Positions 1-16,921 of a stretch of DNA of 64,000 nt are shown here, in pieces. The position numbers and the translations under genes were made by a program. The stretch covers positions 31,465 to 95,464 of the forward strand of contig JAANDG010000560.1 of NCBI GenBank assembly GCA_036852015.1, written 5' to 3'. Each line of letters opens with the position of its first letter. The first letter of the stretch is position 1. The notes below the pieces were generated by a model. It was not told the DNA's origin and ran no database searches. It was given only the letters and a program-made list of their open reading frames with translations. The stretch is from Pelodera strongyloides. Taxonomy: Eukaryota; Nematoda; Chromadorea; Rhabditida; Rhabditidae.

Positions 1-383
1 CACTGGAGCCGAGTTTCCCCAGTGTAGTGCGCCCGTGGCGCGCATCAGTGGCCAACATCAGTTGCCAACCTCTGCCGCACTTGCCGTGCCTCCCCTAAGT
101 GTTGCGCCAATTGGAATTGTACACCTGTGGCGCATCAATGGCCAACGTTCCGCGCCCCATAATAGGAGAGCGCCGCGCCCCTGTATCGGACTCTCTTTTT
201 GAGCGCGACGATGGCGCGGAGTTTCACCAGTGGCATTAAGTTATAGAAATCAGAACGCAACTACAATTGACCAATATTTTGTTCAAAACCACGCTCCTTT
301 GCTTTATTATGCATCCCGAATCAAATAACTTTTTGTCTAAAACGCGACACATGGTCGAAGCATATCCACCTTTAGGCCATTGC

Positions 384-761
384 TTTAAAGGGACAGGCCC
401 ATCAAAGTAAACCTATATTTACGAAGTGTTCATAATATGTATAAAGCATTTTTATTACAATATATGCAAACCAAAGTTCACCTACTTTCATCCTCGAGGA
501 CTTTTTTCCGATGCGCTCATCGTACGTGTGTACCGTAAAGCTGCTATTTCCAAGCTACATATGCAAATTTAGATCGCATTTTTATTTGCATATGTAGCTT
601 GGAAATAGCAGCTTTACGGTACACACGTACGATGAGCCGGATGAGCGCATCGGAAAAAAGTAGGTGAACTTTGGTTTGCATATATTGTAATAAAAATGCT
701 TTGTACACATTATGAACACTTCGTAAATATAGGTTTACTTTGATGGGCCTGTCCCTTTAAA
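384..761. mobile_element. Palindromic MITE, family P1 (full copy)
   Basis: The two halves are long inverted repeats of each other. The left arm begins TTTAAAGGGACAGGCCCATC and the right arm ends GATGGGCCTGTCCCTTTAAA, with a short spacer near 575. No ORF of note lies inside. The ends match a TTTAAAGGG/CCCTTTAAA style seen in several elements here. A diverged partial copy of the left arm lies near 4458-4700, and a remnant of a right end lies near 22400-22490. Length and structure indicate a non-autonomous DNA element that could fold into a hairpin. Confidence 0.8.
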
Positions 762-1463
762 CACTGTTTTCCTATAAGCTATGTCATCTGCACAAAGGCC
801 CTCAGGCGTTTGCTTTTGACGGTTTTCTACGGCAATTTTTTTAGGTTCCTCAGCAACGAAAGATTGTGGTTTCGGAAACTGAAGGTAATACACTCTACAA
901 CCTATGTTTCTACCGTCTCTGCATATTAACATCTTTTGCTGAGATAAAGCGCTCAGAAATTTCCATCATTGTTTTCCAGCGCTTCACAAACACTATTTTC
1001 GATTTCGAGCACAGAAAACTATAACAACAACAAAGTGAGCTAGTCTGTTCATGTTTATTATGACAAGAAACACTATATATTAAATTGTAGTCTACTTTGC
1101 AGGGTCATCCCCTTAACATTCAACTGTGCGATGCAGAATTGAACTCGCCACATTTCTCGGTAGTCAGGTCAGTTTGTTCCTCAATTTCATGAATACCACT
1201 AAAGCGAAGACCTTCTTGTGTCCCTCTTTTACATTTAATTTACCCTTCAGGTTAGATTTTTTATAAAGAGTTTAATACAGGATTTGCACGAATTTGCACG
1301 GCTAGCACGGCTAGCTACACGCTCATCTGTACGTCCGAGAACTAGTAATACGAAAAAGTAATTACTTTAATTTAGTACATGGAAATCTAATTGTCCACAA
1401 CACTAATTTGTTGGATTCGCAGACGCGCGCATAGCTAGCCGCGAAACTTGGAGTCATTGGAGA

Positions 1464-1917
1464 TTTAAAGGGAGAGGTCCGTGGGAAAAAAGCTTTCCTC
1501 AGTTCACTTTCACAGATTGTCCGGAATTTCAGAAATAGTACTGTGAAAACTGCATTGCTTGAAGCCTAGAAAACTCACAGAGTTATTCCCCGGCAAACAG
1601 TTTGGCCAGGTACCGTAGTCAGAATAAATTTTTGAGCTTTTAGGGTATTACAGTATTGGTTAACGCTTTGTTATAATTGTAGGAATGATCCTCATTCGTG
1701 TATCCATTATTATGAAGAGAAAGAATGCCAATGGATGGTATATACCGTAAAAACGTTCCTGGCTACGATACCTGGCCGAACTGCTTGCCGGGGAATAACT
1801 CTGTGAGTTCTAGGCGTCAAGCAATGCTGTTTTCACAGTAATATTTCTGAAATTACGGACATTCTGTGCAAGTAAATTGAGGAAAGTTTTTTTTTCTCAT
1901 GAGCCTCTCCCTTTAAA
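1464..1917. mobile_element. Palindromic MITE, family P2
   Basis: Inverted-repeat element of about 450 bp. The left arm starts TTTAAAGGGAGAGG and the right arm ends CCTCTCCCTTTAAA. Both arms share an inner stretch containing the words GGGGAATAACTCTG and TTTCACAGT in inverted order, with mismatches, so it is an older insertion than P1. It abuts the tandem array that follows and shares its TTTAAA end. Confidence 0.75.
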
Positions 1918-2775
1918 GGGACAGGGTCATCTCGAATTGCACCTTTTTTTTATAATTCTATTGATAGTATGTCCCATGATGGTCAAAATGCGAAAATTGC
2001 CAAACTGTGTTACAAGTGCGAAATAGCGTGGTGGGGCTGGAGACGTTTACCACCGTCTATATATTTCAGCACTTTCCCCACCTCTAATTCGACTAAACCG
2101 AGCCTCTCCCTTTAAAGGGACAGGGTCATCTCGAATTGCACCTTTTTTTATAATTCTATTGATAGTATGTCCCATGATGGTCAAAATGCGAAAATTGCCA
2201 AACTGTGTTACAAGTGCGAAATAGCGTGGTGGGGCTGGAGACGTTTACCACCGTCTATATATTTCAGCACTTTCCCCACCTCTAATTCGACTAAACCGAG
2301 CCTCTCCCTTTAAAGGGACAGGATCATCTCGAATTGCACCTTTTTTATAATTCTATTGATAGTATGTCCCATGATGGTCAAAATGCGAAAATTGCCAAAC
2401 TGTGTTACAAGTGCGAAATAGCGTGGTGGGGCTGGAGACTTTTACCACCGTCTATATATTTCAGCACTTTCCCCACCTCTAATTCGACTAAACCGAGCCT
2501 CTCCCTTTAAAGGGACAGGGTCATCTCGAATTGCACCCTTTTTTTATAATTCTATTGATAGTATGTCCCATGATGGTCAAAATGCGAAAATTGCCAAACT
2601 GTGTTACAAGTGCGAAATAGCGTGGTGGGGCTGGAGACGCTTACCACCGTCTATATATTTCAGCACTTTCCCCACCTCTAATTCGACTACGGCTACGGTA
2701 GCCAGTTGTTTTTATTCAGTCGAGGTAGCTCTTGGCTTGAGGAGCAAAGGAAATTTTCTGCAATTTTTGTAGTTA
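1912..2775. repeat. Tandem array of a ~198-bp element, 4 units, family P3
   Basis: Four head-to-tail units begin at about 1912, 2111, 2309 and 2506, each starting TTTAAAGGGACAGG. The first three are almost identical and end CCTCTCCCTTTAAA. The fourth continues into extra sequence (a CGGCTACGGTAGCC stretch onward). A related longer copy lies in reverse orientation at about 47816-48108 inside an intron of arrestin gene D. The first three units are therefore best read as internally shortened copies that multiplied in tandem. Confidence 0.85.
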
Positions 2776-2871
2776 TAGGTGTGAGAAAGTTTACATTTAG
2801 GAAAATTGGCGAACAATTGTGTAAATAGTACAGGTTTCCGAGTTGCGTATTTTAAATTTTTGTTTCTTTAG

Positions 2872-8791
<5,920 letters not shown>

Positions 8792-9583
8792 CGGCCAACG
8801 GAAGGACACAAATACGCTGACGATTATCCACTACCAGTCGCTTGAGGCGACTTACATGGGAATATGATTATGGTTTAGCGTGGGCTTACTTTTATACAAA
8901 GTTCCAAACGTATCATAAGAAATTCACATATGAGGAAACAATTGAATATGCATATTTCGATATTGAGCTGCGAAACTCTTTTTATACCCTTGTCGAAAAT
9001 TTGCATTTCCGTAACGCACATCGGCATGCAAATTAGGCGGCAGTTACTCTTTTATATGATAAGATATTTCATGGATATAATTGCTATACATTTTTCCTAT
9101 TATCTTTGATTTGCAACTTCGAATTTTAACACTATTGAATTTTTTCATCGTATCTAATGATGTTGTGCTCTTTCTAATAAACATTCAAGCATTTAAAATA
9201 AAGCAAGTAAACCAAAACCAACATCAATCGTGTCGGATTTGTTGATCAAGACTGAGTTCGGGTTGTAGTACGCGTTCGCGATCTTGAATTTGAAGTGACT
9301 GCCCTCCTTTAAAGCGGTATTGTACCTTGTTTTGTGTTTTTTTGCCTAACAGTAGTTTGAATAAAAACTAAAACAATGAGAAACATTAAAATAGCAGTAA
9401 ATGGCCACGTCCGACAAAAAAACCAACTCAAAGTTACCGATTTCTATGTAAAACGCAAATTTTATGTCCTAGCTTGCCTTTTTCCGCTCTCAGGCCACTA
9501 TGGTGATTTCAAATCCCGCACGAAAAGAACAACAGACATTGGCGAGAGTTCGGGCGCGTAGAGTGCTAAGCGTGCTAGACAGG
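8792..9583. other. Intergenic, no gene recognised
   Basis: AT-rich sequence after the WD gene stop. AATAAA-like words occur near 9178 and 9200 and could serve as its polyadenylation signal. No coding signal or repeat was convincing. Confidence 0.4.
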
Positions 9584-10755
9584 TAGAGGGGGGTGGGGTA
9601 AACTACTAAACATCGCAGGGGTTTGAGCCTATGAATGTTTTGAGATTTAGTGGGCGGTGCTCCTTTGTTCAACGATGAGAACCGAGTCTTCTCAGGGAAT
9701 TGGACATTGGAGCACCTTCAGTTTTAGGCATATTTTGAGGATGAACGTCGCAGGGGGTTGAGCTTATAAATATTTTGAGACTTAGGGGAGGGGTGGGTAA
9801 ACTACTAACGGCGCAGGGGTTTGAGCCTATGAATGTTTTGAGATTTAGGGGGGTGCTCCTTGTTCACGAGAAACCGAGTCTTCTCAGGATTGGACATGGA
9901 GCACCTTCATTTTAGGCATATTTGAGGTACGTCCAGGGGTTGACTTATAAATATTTGAGACTTAGGGGAGGGGGTGGGGTAACTACTAAACGTCGCAGGG
10001 GTTTGAGCTAATGAATTTTTCGAGACTTAGTGGGGGGGGGTGCTCCTTTGTTCTTTCGATGAGAACCGAGTCTTCTCAGGGAATTGGACATTGGAGCGCC
10101 TTCAGTTTTAGGCATATTTTGAGGATGAACGTCGCAGGGGGTTGAGCTTATAAATATTTTGAGACTTAGGGGAGGGGGTGGGGTAAACTACTAAACATCG
10201 CAGGGGTTTGAGCCTATGAATGTTTTGAGATTTAGTGGGCGGTGCTCCTTTGTTCAACGATGAGAACCGAGTCTTCTCAGGGAATTGGACATTGGAGCAC
10301 CTTCAGTTTTAGGCATATTTTGAGGATGAACGTCGCAGGGGGTTGAGCTTATAAATATTTTGAGACTTAGGGGAGGGGGTGGGAAACTACTAAACGTCGC
10401 AGGGGTTTGAGCCTATGAATGTTTTGAGATTTAGTGGGGGGTGCTCCTTTGTTCAACGATGAGAACCGAGTCTTCTCAGGGAATTGGACATTGGAGCACC
10501 TTCAGTTTTAGGCATATTTTGAGGATGAACGTCGCAGGGGGTTGAGCTTATAAATATTTTGAGACTTAGGGGAGGGGGTGGGGTAAACTACTAAACGTCG
10601 CATGTGTTTGAGCTTATGAATTTTTCGAGACTTAGTGGGGGGGGGTGCTCCTTTGTTCAACGATGAGAACCGAGTCTTCTCAGGGAATTGGACATTGGAG
10701 CACCTTCAGTTTTAGGCATATTTTGAGGATGAACGTCGCAGGGGTTTGAGAACGA
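9584..10755. repeat. Minisatellite, ~200-bp period, about 5.8 copies
   Basis: The word GGTAAACTACTAAAC or close variants recur at about 9595, 9791, 9975, 10179, 10381 and 10580. Each unit also holds GAACCGAGTCTTCTCAGGGA and two G-rich tracts after GACTTAG. The unit at about 9791-9975 is shorter and has many scattered single-base losses relative to its neighbours. Confidence 0.9.
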
Positions 10756-10840
10756 GAGTTATTATTTTGCCGTTTTTGTTCTGCTGTTCTTTCTTTCAGT
10801 GACTTGATGTACGATCTCGGTATTGGACGATAAGGCCTCT

Positions 10841-12085
10841 ATGCATCTTCTCGAAGTAAGATTACATCCCTTTTGTCACCAATGAGGCATCCCAGCTGCT
10901 GCATGTTTTGGTTAGTGTCAATTATGCAAATTTCTTTGCGACACTGAGTGACACGCTTAGTAGTTTACTTCGAAGTGTGTAGGTTGAACAGAACACTCAA
11001 AAAGTGACCTGACGTATTTTTTTATTTAAGTTTCATGATTGCTTTGACTTTCTTATAGCAAAATAACGGACTATATGTTCTGATTGTTTTTTTCATTTAG
11101 GCATCGGAAAATATGCACTACAGACGTACGGGCGGACTTCGTTTCTCTCCACAGTTCCAGTGCTTTTTCGAACTTTCCTCCAAAATGGTGTGTTGTACTT
11201 TTTAAAAGTTGGCGCATTCTGGATAGAATGTAGAAGAATTCAGCTAGAATTGTATATTACCATTTCGTTTTCGCTTTGTTACTTAATTACCTATTAATTA
11301 CTTAATTATTAATAATTACTTATTAATTACTTATGTACATTTTACCTTCCATTAAAGATCACCTCCTAGTAGAAATTATCTCTTCCCTTTTTAGTAAGGC
11401 GCCTCAGGCCGCGGTAGCCGTCTGGTAAACCAATATTTTTCTTAGCGTTTTTCCGGGTTGTCTAATTTCAGATGCGATACTTGTCGCTTTGGAATAAGGG
11501 ATGCTATCGTATCAGTCGTCGTTCAGAAACCCTCTCTACCTTCTTTTTCGCTCGCAGATCTGCTTTTTCTCATGGGAGGTTCGTTAATTATTAATATTCT
11601 TTCATTAAAATACTCTCAATAAAATTCTCAATAAATCTATAGTCTTATTTATTCCATTTAGACATACATATGTGAAGTGTCAACTACAAACGTTCAAGCC
11701 AAGAACCTCTCTTCTCTACACAGCTCAGCAAGCCTCGTTCTGATCTCTGGCGGTGTGTTTTGTTATTGAACATAATATTGGTTATTGTATAGTAGCTTAG
11801 AAAAAATGAAAGTTTAGTGTTCTTATGATGTTAGTCGTTCATGTAAGTTTTACATTTAATGCTTGTTTCAGAAGGCACAACCATCTCAATGCACTTCACC
11901 CAATGGCAGAAAGTTACATGCACTCTATTGACGGAAAAACTCCTAAAAGGAAAAACAGACTCGGAACGTACTTTAATGCCGTCATTCAGCATCTTCTCTC
12001 AAGTCCTCAAAAATTAAAAATGGAAGTAAAGCTTATGAAAAATACAATAAACCTTTCCATCTATGAATGTATACATTGTTATTGA
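10841..12085 (+). CDS. Tentative small gene, 4 exons, function unknown
   Basis: A phase-consistent model is 10841-10855 (ATG, 5 codons), 11101-11187, 11472-11578 and 11872-12085 (TGA stop), about 140 residues. Acceptors are good (TTTCATTTAG, CTAATTTCAG, CTTGTTTCAG) and phases match at each junction. The product is basic (KTPKRKNRL near the middle of the last exon) and has no recognised domain. The tiny first exon is the weakest part; the true start may lie elsewhere. It could also be a decayed gene or chance agreement. Confidence 0.35.
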
Positions 12086-12143
12086 TCACACATCTTACTT
12101 CCTTTCCGAAGATCTGACTATGGTGCCTATCCTATGCTACGTT

Positions 12144-12144
<1 letters not shown>

Positions 12145-12193
<49 letters not shown>

Positions 12194-12203
12194 TATATAT
12201 ATG
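12145..12203. repeat. TA microsatellite
   Basis: A run of alternating T and A, interrupted by a few bases. Confidence 0.95.
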
Positions 12204-12599
12204 AATCCAGCAAAGCCCCGCTGTTGCAATCCGGGAGAGGGAGAGACATGCGAGTTGGTGCTCGCCAAGTGATAATTTTAATGGTGATGCACCCATTTTT
12301 TATATATATAACTCTTTATTCAAGCAATACAATTTAACACACGAACAATGTCAATGAAAGAGAAACACACACAGGCTAGGCACGTTTGCACCAATTTGAA
12401 GCTGATGATCTACGCAGAGCCTAAGCGCTTCGTGTGCGTTGCTGACGCAAAATAATTGGTTGTATGTGGCACTATACAAGGAATATGTGTATCGTATGAG
12501 TCGAAATAATTTATTTGGAAGATATTTTCTTTCGGAGCGTGTCGTGATTCGTGTGTTGAGATGATTGTGATGTTGTTGTATGAGGAAAATTTTCAACTT

Positions 12600-12989
12600 C
12601 GAGACTGGAAAGGGAGTTAATGAGACCAGATATACAACTGAATTACATCGCTTAATGTTTTTTTCTGGCGTGCGGCTGCGACTGAAAGGAAGGAACCACC
12701 AGATGTATTGCTAGTCACCTGAATTTTGAATACAGTGAATGATACTGCCCTGTCCGTGTGCAGTGGTATGATTGAGGTTGTTTCTCATTCCGAGATTGTC
12801 ATTGATGGTCGGCTCGTATAAACAATGTGGTGACTTATTATACTACGGACGAGATGAATCTTTTGTCGGTTTTTGGCGACGTTTTTTCTGCTTTTGAGGA
12901 CGAATGCAGCCTAATGACTAGTGATCTGACAAGAAGTGAACTGCGGTTGTTGTGATAATGTAGTCATGTGAAATTGCTGATGATCTGAT

Positions 12990-13035
<46 letters not shown>

Positions 13036-16029
13036 CCGTTCTTCCTTTTCTGATGTGAAATTGGTCGACCTCGAAACCTGTGACGCTGGCGGGGAAAGTC
13101 TAACCGTGTTGAGATTCTTGTTGTCGAGCGTTGCGTTAACAATAAGGGAGAACGCTTCGAGAGTACAGTAAAGACGTTCATCACTTCCGATATGAATTCT
13201 GTTTGTTCTGGAATGTGCCGTTGCTGGGATACTGTTACTTTTCGAGATGGCCATTTGCTACGCTCGGTTGAAGGGAGATGCTCGCTATGGAGAGTGTGCC
13301 GTATTGTGCTAGTAGTAGCGGATTACAACGATACACTCAGAGAGTGTCGACTCATATGGAAGATTGTATGTCGATCGAGGGCTGTGATTGACGTAATAAT
13401 AAGCTTGATGAATGGCGTTATTTCTTCAATATCGATCTTGTTTTATATAGTCCGCTGGAACAGTTTTCATTCGTGTGAGCGAAGGGCTCAATCGTAAAAG
13501 AAACGGATCTTGCTTTGAAGAGAGGGAACCTAGCGGTAATTCGTGGATAAAAGAAAAGCTTTAACTTTTCGTGAGCAGAAATATCCAGGTTCCGGATGCT
13601 CTTTGCATGTTTATCGACGCTGAGTGATAAAATTATTCTGTCGAGACGCAAGATGTACACACAACGTGTGTGGCAGTGAGGTGAAAGCCAGGTTAGGTTA
13701 ATAAAATTAATAAAATTGCACTCGGCCAACACCTGTTTGCTTTCGCAGGGGTCGTGATGCGCTTGCGTGGAGTACCGTGGTCTTGCGAGCAGATGCTTCC
13801 ACCCATGGGAAGGGCCAGCAAGTAACTTATAAGTAGGCGTAGTTCGAGCCGTTCCCGAATAGCCGGCGAGAAGGCAGGCATATACTCGTGGGCGTTCCTC
13901 CCGAGTAGCCGAAATGGCCGTGATGGTCGCGACAGCCGGCAGTTGTCCAGGTGCCTTCAGGACAGTCGAGCTGATCGATATATTCTAGGTCGTATGTCTG
14001 AGCCTTTCCCAGACGACCTGTTCTAGAGTACCAGTGTGTCTCAGAACGTGCTGTGTGGAGAGGAGGAACTTCATTGCAGCTTCGGAGAAGATGTCTGTTT
14101 TCGAGTGCAGCATCGAGGAACCGAATACCCGATGAGGAACGTATGTCTTATCAGAAGGGAGATGTATTTGGATTGGCGTAACTCGACTTCGACCTATTGT
14201 GTTGCACGAAACGTTCATGGATGTGAACATTGTGGATAGAGAACGATGCTTGTCTCTTCTATCTAATGCCTTTTTGAGCTATGCACACAATTGCCCAAGG
14301 GTTCGAAGGATGCTCTGATGGGACGCCTGATGAGTGGTGTGGGCAGAAAATAATTGAATCTTATTCTGGTGAAGGAACTGGGAGTACGAAAGATTCATTG
14401 TTAGTTTGTATCAGTCGTATGATCTGAGATGTGATACACTATACTGTATGTTCTCGTTGCTAATTATGCTAATGAATTGTCAACGAAGAAAAGGTTCTAG
14501 AACGTTGTCGAAATTCCGACGAATATGATGGTTGCAAAAACAACGACGCGGACTAGCTTGACATCGTGAAAGACTGTTACCTAACCAAACGTATTACGAT
14601 TCTACTTACGATTCGAGAGAAGCTGTATAGGTCTGCTTGGAAGTCTGAAGTTCGCTATTGTCGTATGTCTTTTGTCAACGTGCGAGGACGATACTGATTT
14701 ACGAATGAGGTCGTCGATGTTTTTTTCTGTATTTATCGATACTAACGCCCTTATGTGGAAAATGAGTGGAAATTCTGATTGGATCACAGATCTGCTACCG
14801 GATGACAAGAAGCGCTTGGAAGGGGCGCTGGAAAAGAGCTGAAAGTCTCCGTCAAACCGTTACCCGCGTACGTTGCACCCTACTTCTGCAGGGTTGGGAA
14901 AGCAAGTTAGCGTAACTCCAGATCTGATCATTTACAGTCAGTAATCTGAACTGGTGAATAGCTCAAATTTATTTGAAAGTACTAACAACTGAAGACTGTC
15001 TTTATCTGCTACCTACCACGAGAAAACGAGATTACGTTGTGAAATGTCTTCTGCTCTACGAAATCGTTATGACGTGAGGAACGATCATTTTGTTTTGCAT
15101 CGCTACTTCTTGCAATGTTGGTTACCGTCGACTGCGTGCCCAACTCTAATCATGTATCCTGTTTGGTTGATTGATACCGAAGATCACAATGCGACGATGG
15201 AACCTGATGAGTGAGTCGACCTGATTCGCTAATGCTATGGTCGTATGAAGACTCTTGGCCTGGAAAGAAATACCTCACCTCGAAATAGTGATGGCTCAAG
15301 CCGTATTCAAAGTGCTAATGTGATCGAATACGAAGATTCGCATTATGATGTGAAATACAACTTCAAGTAGTAGTTCGTGGTACTCGAAGTCCCGAAGCAC
15401 AACGTGTTTGCAGTAGTAAAAGCATTGGAGCGCCTGGTTCGACGGTGATTTTAAACGCTGTTGTTACACTAGGTCTGGACACGAGTGGCTGTTGATACTC
15501 ACCGGTGGCTGTATGGACATTATAGTTACTGGACCGTTCCCAGCCGACAGTACTGCAAGGATTGACTGTACTCGACTACTTATGTTGCATAAGATGACGA
15601 CTTGAACTTGAACGATGTGTCAAGATTGATGTGAAGACGATATTTTGGTTACCACCAAATGTGTCTCTGGAGTGAAACACGTTGCTTAAAATTCGGATGT
15701 GTGCGAATGTTTGGACGTGCTACACTGGCACAACTATACGAAGAGATTGTTGACGCAACTGACGCACGAAATACTCTTTCACTCCACTTACTCCACTCAT
15801 ATTATGCCAAATTTGTGGAAGTGCCAAAAGCTGTGAGCACTCATACTGAAGAGTGTGCTAACATGTCGTGCGGATGCTCTACTGACGTGACTACTGGATG
15901 AATCGATGTGGTGGTTCTTCGCGGTTTCTGCTGTGTGTTCTACGTGCCTGTCTACAGTGTCTACCCTAACGCCGGAGCGCGGACGCTCCCTATCCGAAGA
16001 GAGGGAAGTAGTACGGATGACCGAAAACA
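12600..16029 (-). mobile_element. Probable decayed LTR element related to the one at 31.4-40.3 kb
   Basis: No intact gene was found in this 3.4 kb. At 15646-15672 the order ACCACCAAA then TGTGTCTCTGGAG parallels the internal/LTR junction of the intact element (GCACCAA then TGTTCTGCTGGAG). A T45 tract (12991-13035) followed by GTGGTCTTGCGAG at about 13770 occurs in the same order and orientation as in the intact element. A candidate right LTR runs from 15660 to about 16029 (TG...CA ends). I could not find a matching left LTR or a target duplication, so boundaries are guesses. Confidence 0.4.
12991..13035. repeat. Poly-T tract (T45)
   Basis: 45 consecutive T residues. A similar T tract sits in both internal regions of the LTR element further right (36311-36348 is the longest). 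Confidence 0.95.
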
Positions 16030-16921
16030 CCTAATAATTGTAGACCTGTTGTGTAGTTTGTAGTGTGCTCATGTCTGTGCGCTAACAGCCGTGCAATTGT
16101 CGCGCGCGCCTGTGCAACTGTCGAAATGATGACACTGCGCGATCAAAAGTTCAATTAGCAAACAATTAATTCATAACTAGTATATAAGACCATAATACAC
16201 TAACTCTTGGTCAGTTGTTTTGACTCCGTATTGATACACTTGCTTTTACTATGTTTAATTTAGCAATATATTGACTCACTTTTGTTTTATGAATTTGTAT
16301 TCTTGGTGCATCTTTATTTTTGACCTTATTTCACCATCTATTTATTGAAATCGTTTCATTCTTTCGAGTTTCTATTTAGCACTAGTAAACTAAAGACTTT
16401 ATTGAGTGTTTTCATATAATTCTATTTTCGCTTTTGTTTTATTGCATGTTTAGTTTATAATAGTTTCTACAATAAATTTTATAATTACAAGTTCTTTCTT
16501 GTGAATGCTTACGTAGTCTTTCATAGCTAATAATTTGGTTCTCTTTAAGATGATTGGTCCTCGAAATCTTCTTGTCGCGTCGTGTTTTGCCTAACTTATT
16601 CGTTCAGATATTGATCGGTCCTCTGAGGGTTGTTGGCGAAGAAGTTAATGAATTTGAGATCTCTAGCTGGCTAGAGTTAACCTTTAGATATCTGCCACGT
16701 GTCGTAACCCACGATACGTTCAACTGTATGACGCGTTTCAAGAAGCGGCCGTCATTTTGCTTTAGGGTATAAACCATCAACGCGCAGTGCTTTAAACAGT
16801 CCAAATGTTATAAATAATCGACTAATTGAACAAATATGTAAACGAAGGAACCAATTGTAAGATAGTGTCAAGTGTGAGTAACATCATGGCTCATGGCAAG
16901 AATAAAAACACGTTTCTGGGT
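16030..16921. other. Intergenic, 3' flank of arrestin gene A
   Basis: AT-rich with long T-rich runs. A TATATAAG word occurs near 16180. No coding potential or clear repeat was recognised. Confidence 0.4.

Noticed and set aside
10797..10855. Exon starting at the acceptor TTTCTTTCAG upstream of the small gene
   Set aside because: All frames after this acceptor reach a stop within about ten codons; only a start at 10841 keeps phase.
12918..13254. Reading frames with long poly-Lys runs
   Set aside because: Produced by the T45 tract; no other coding support.
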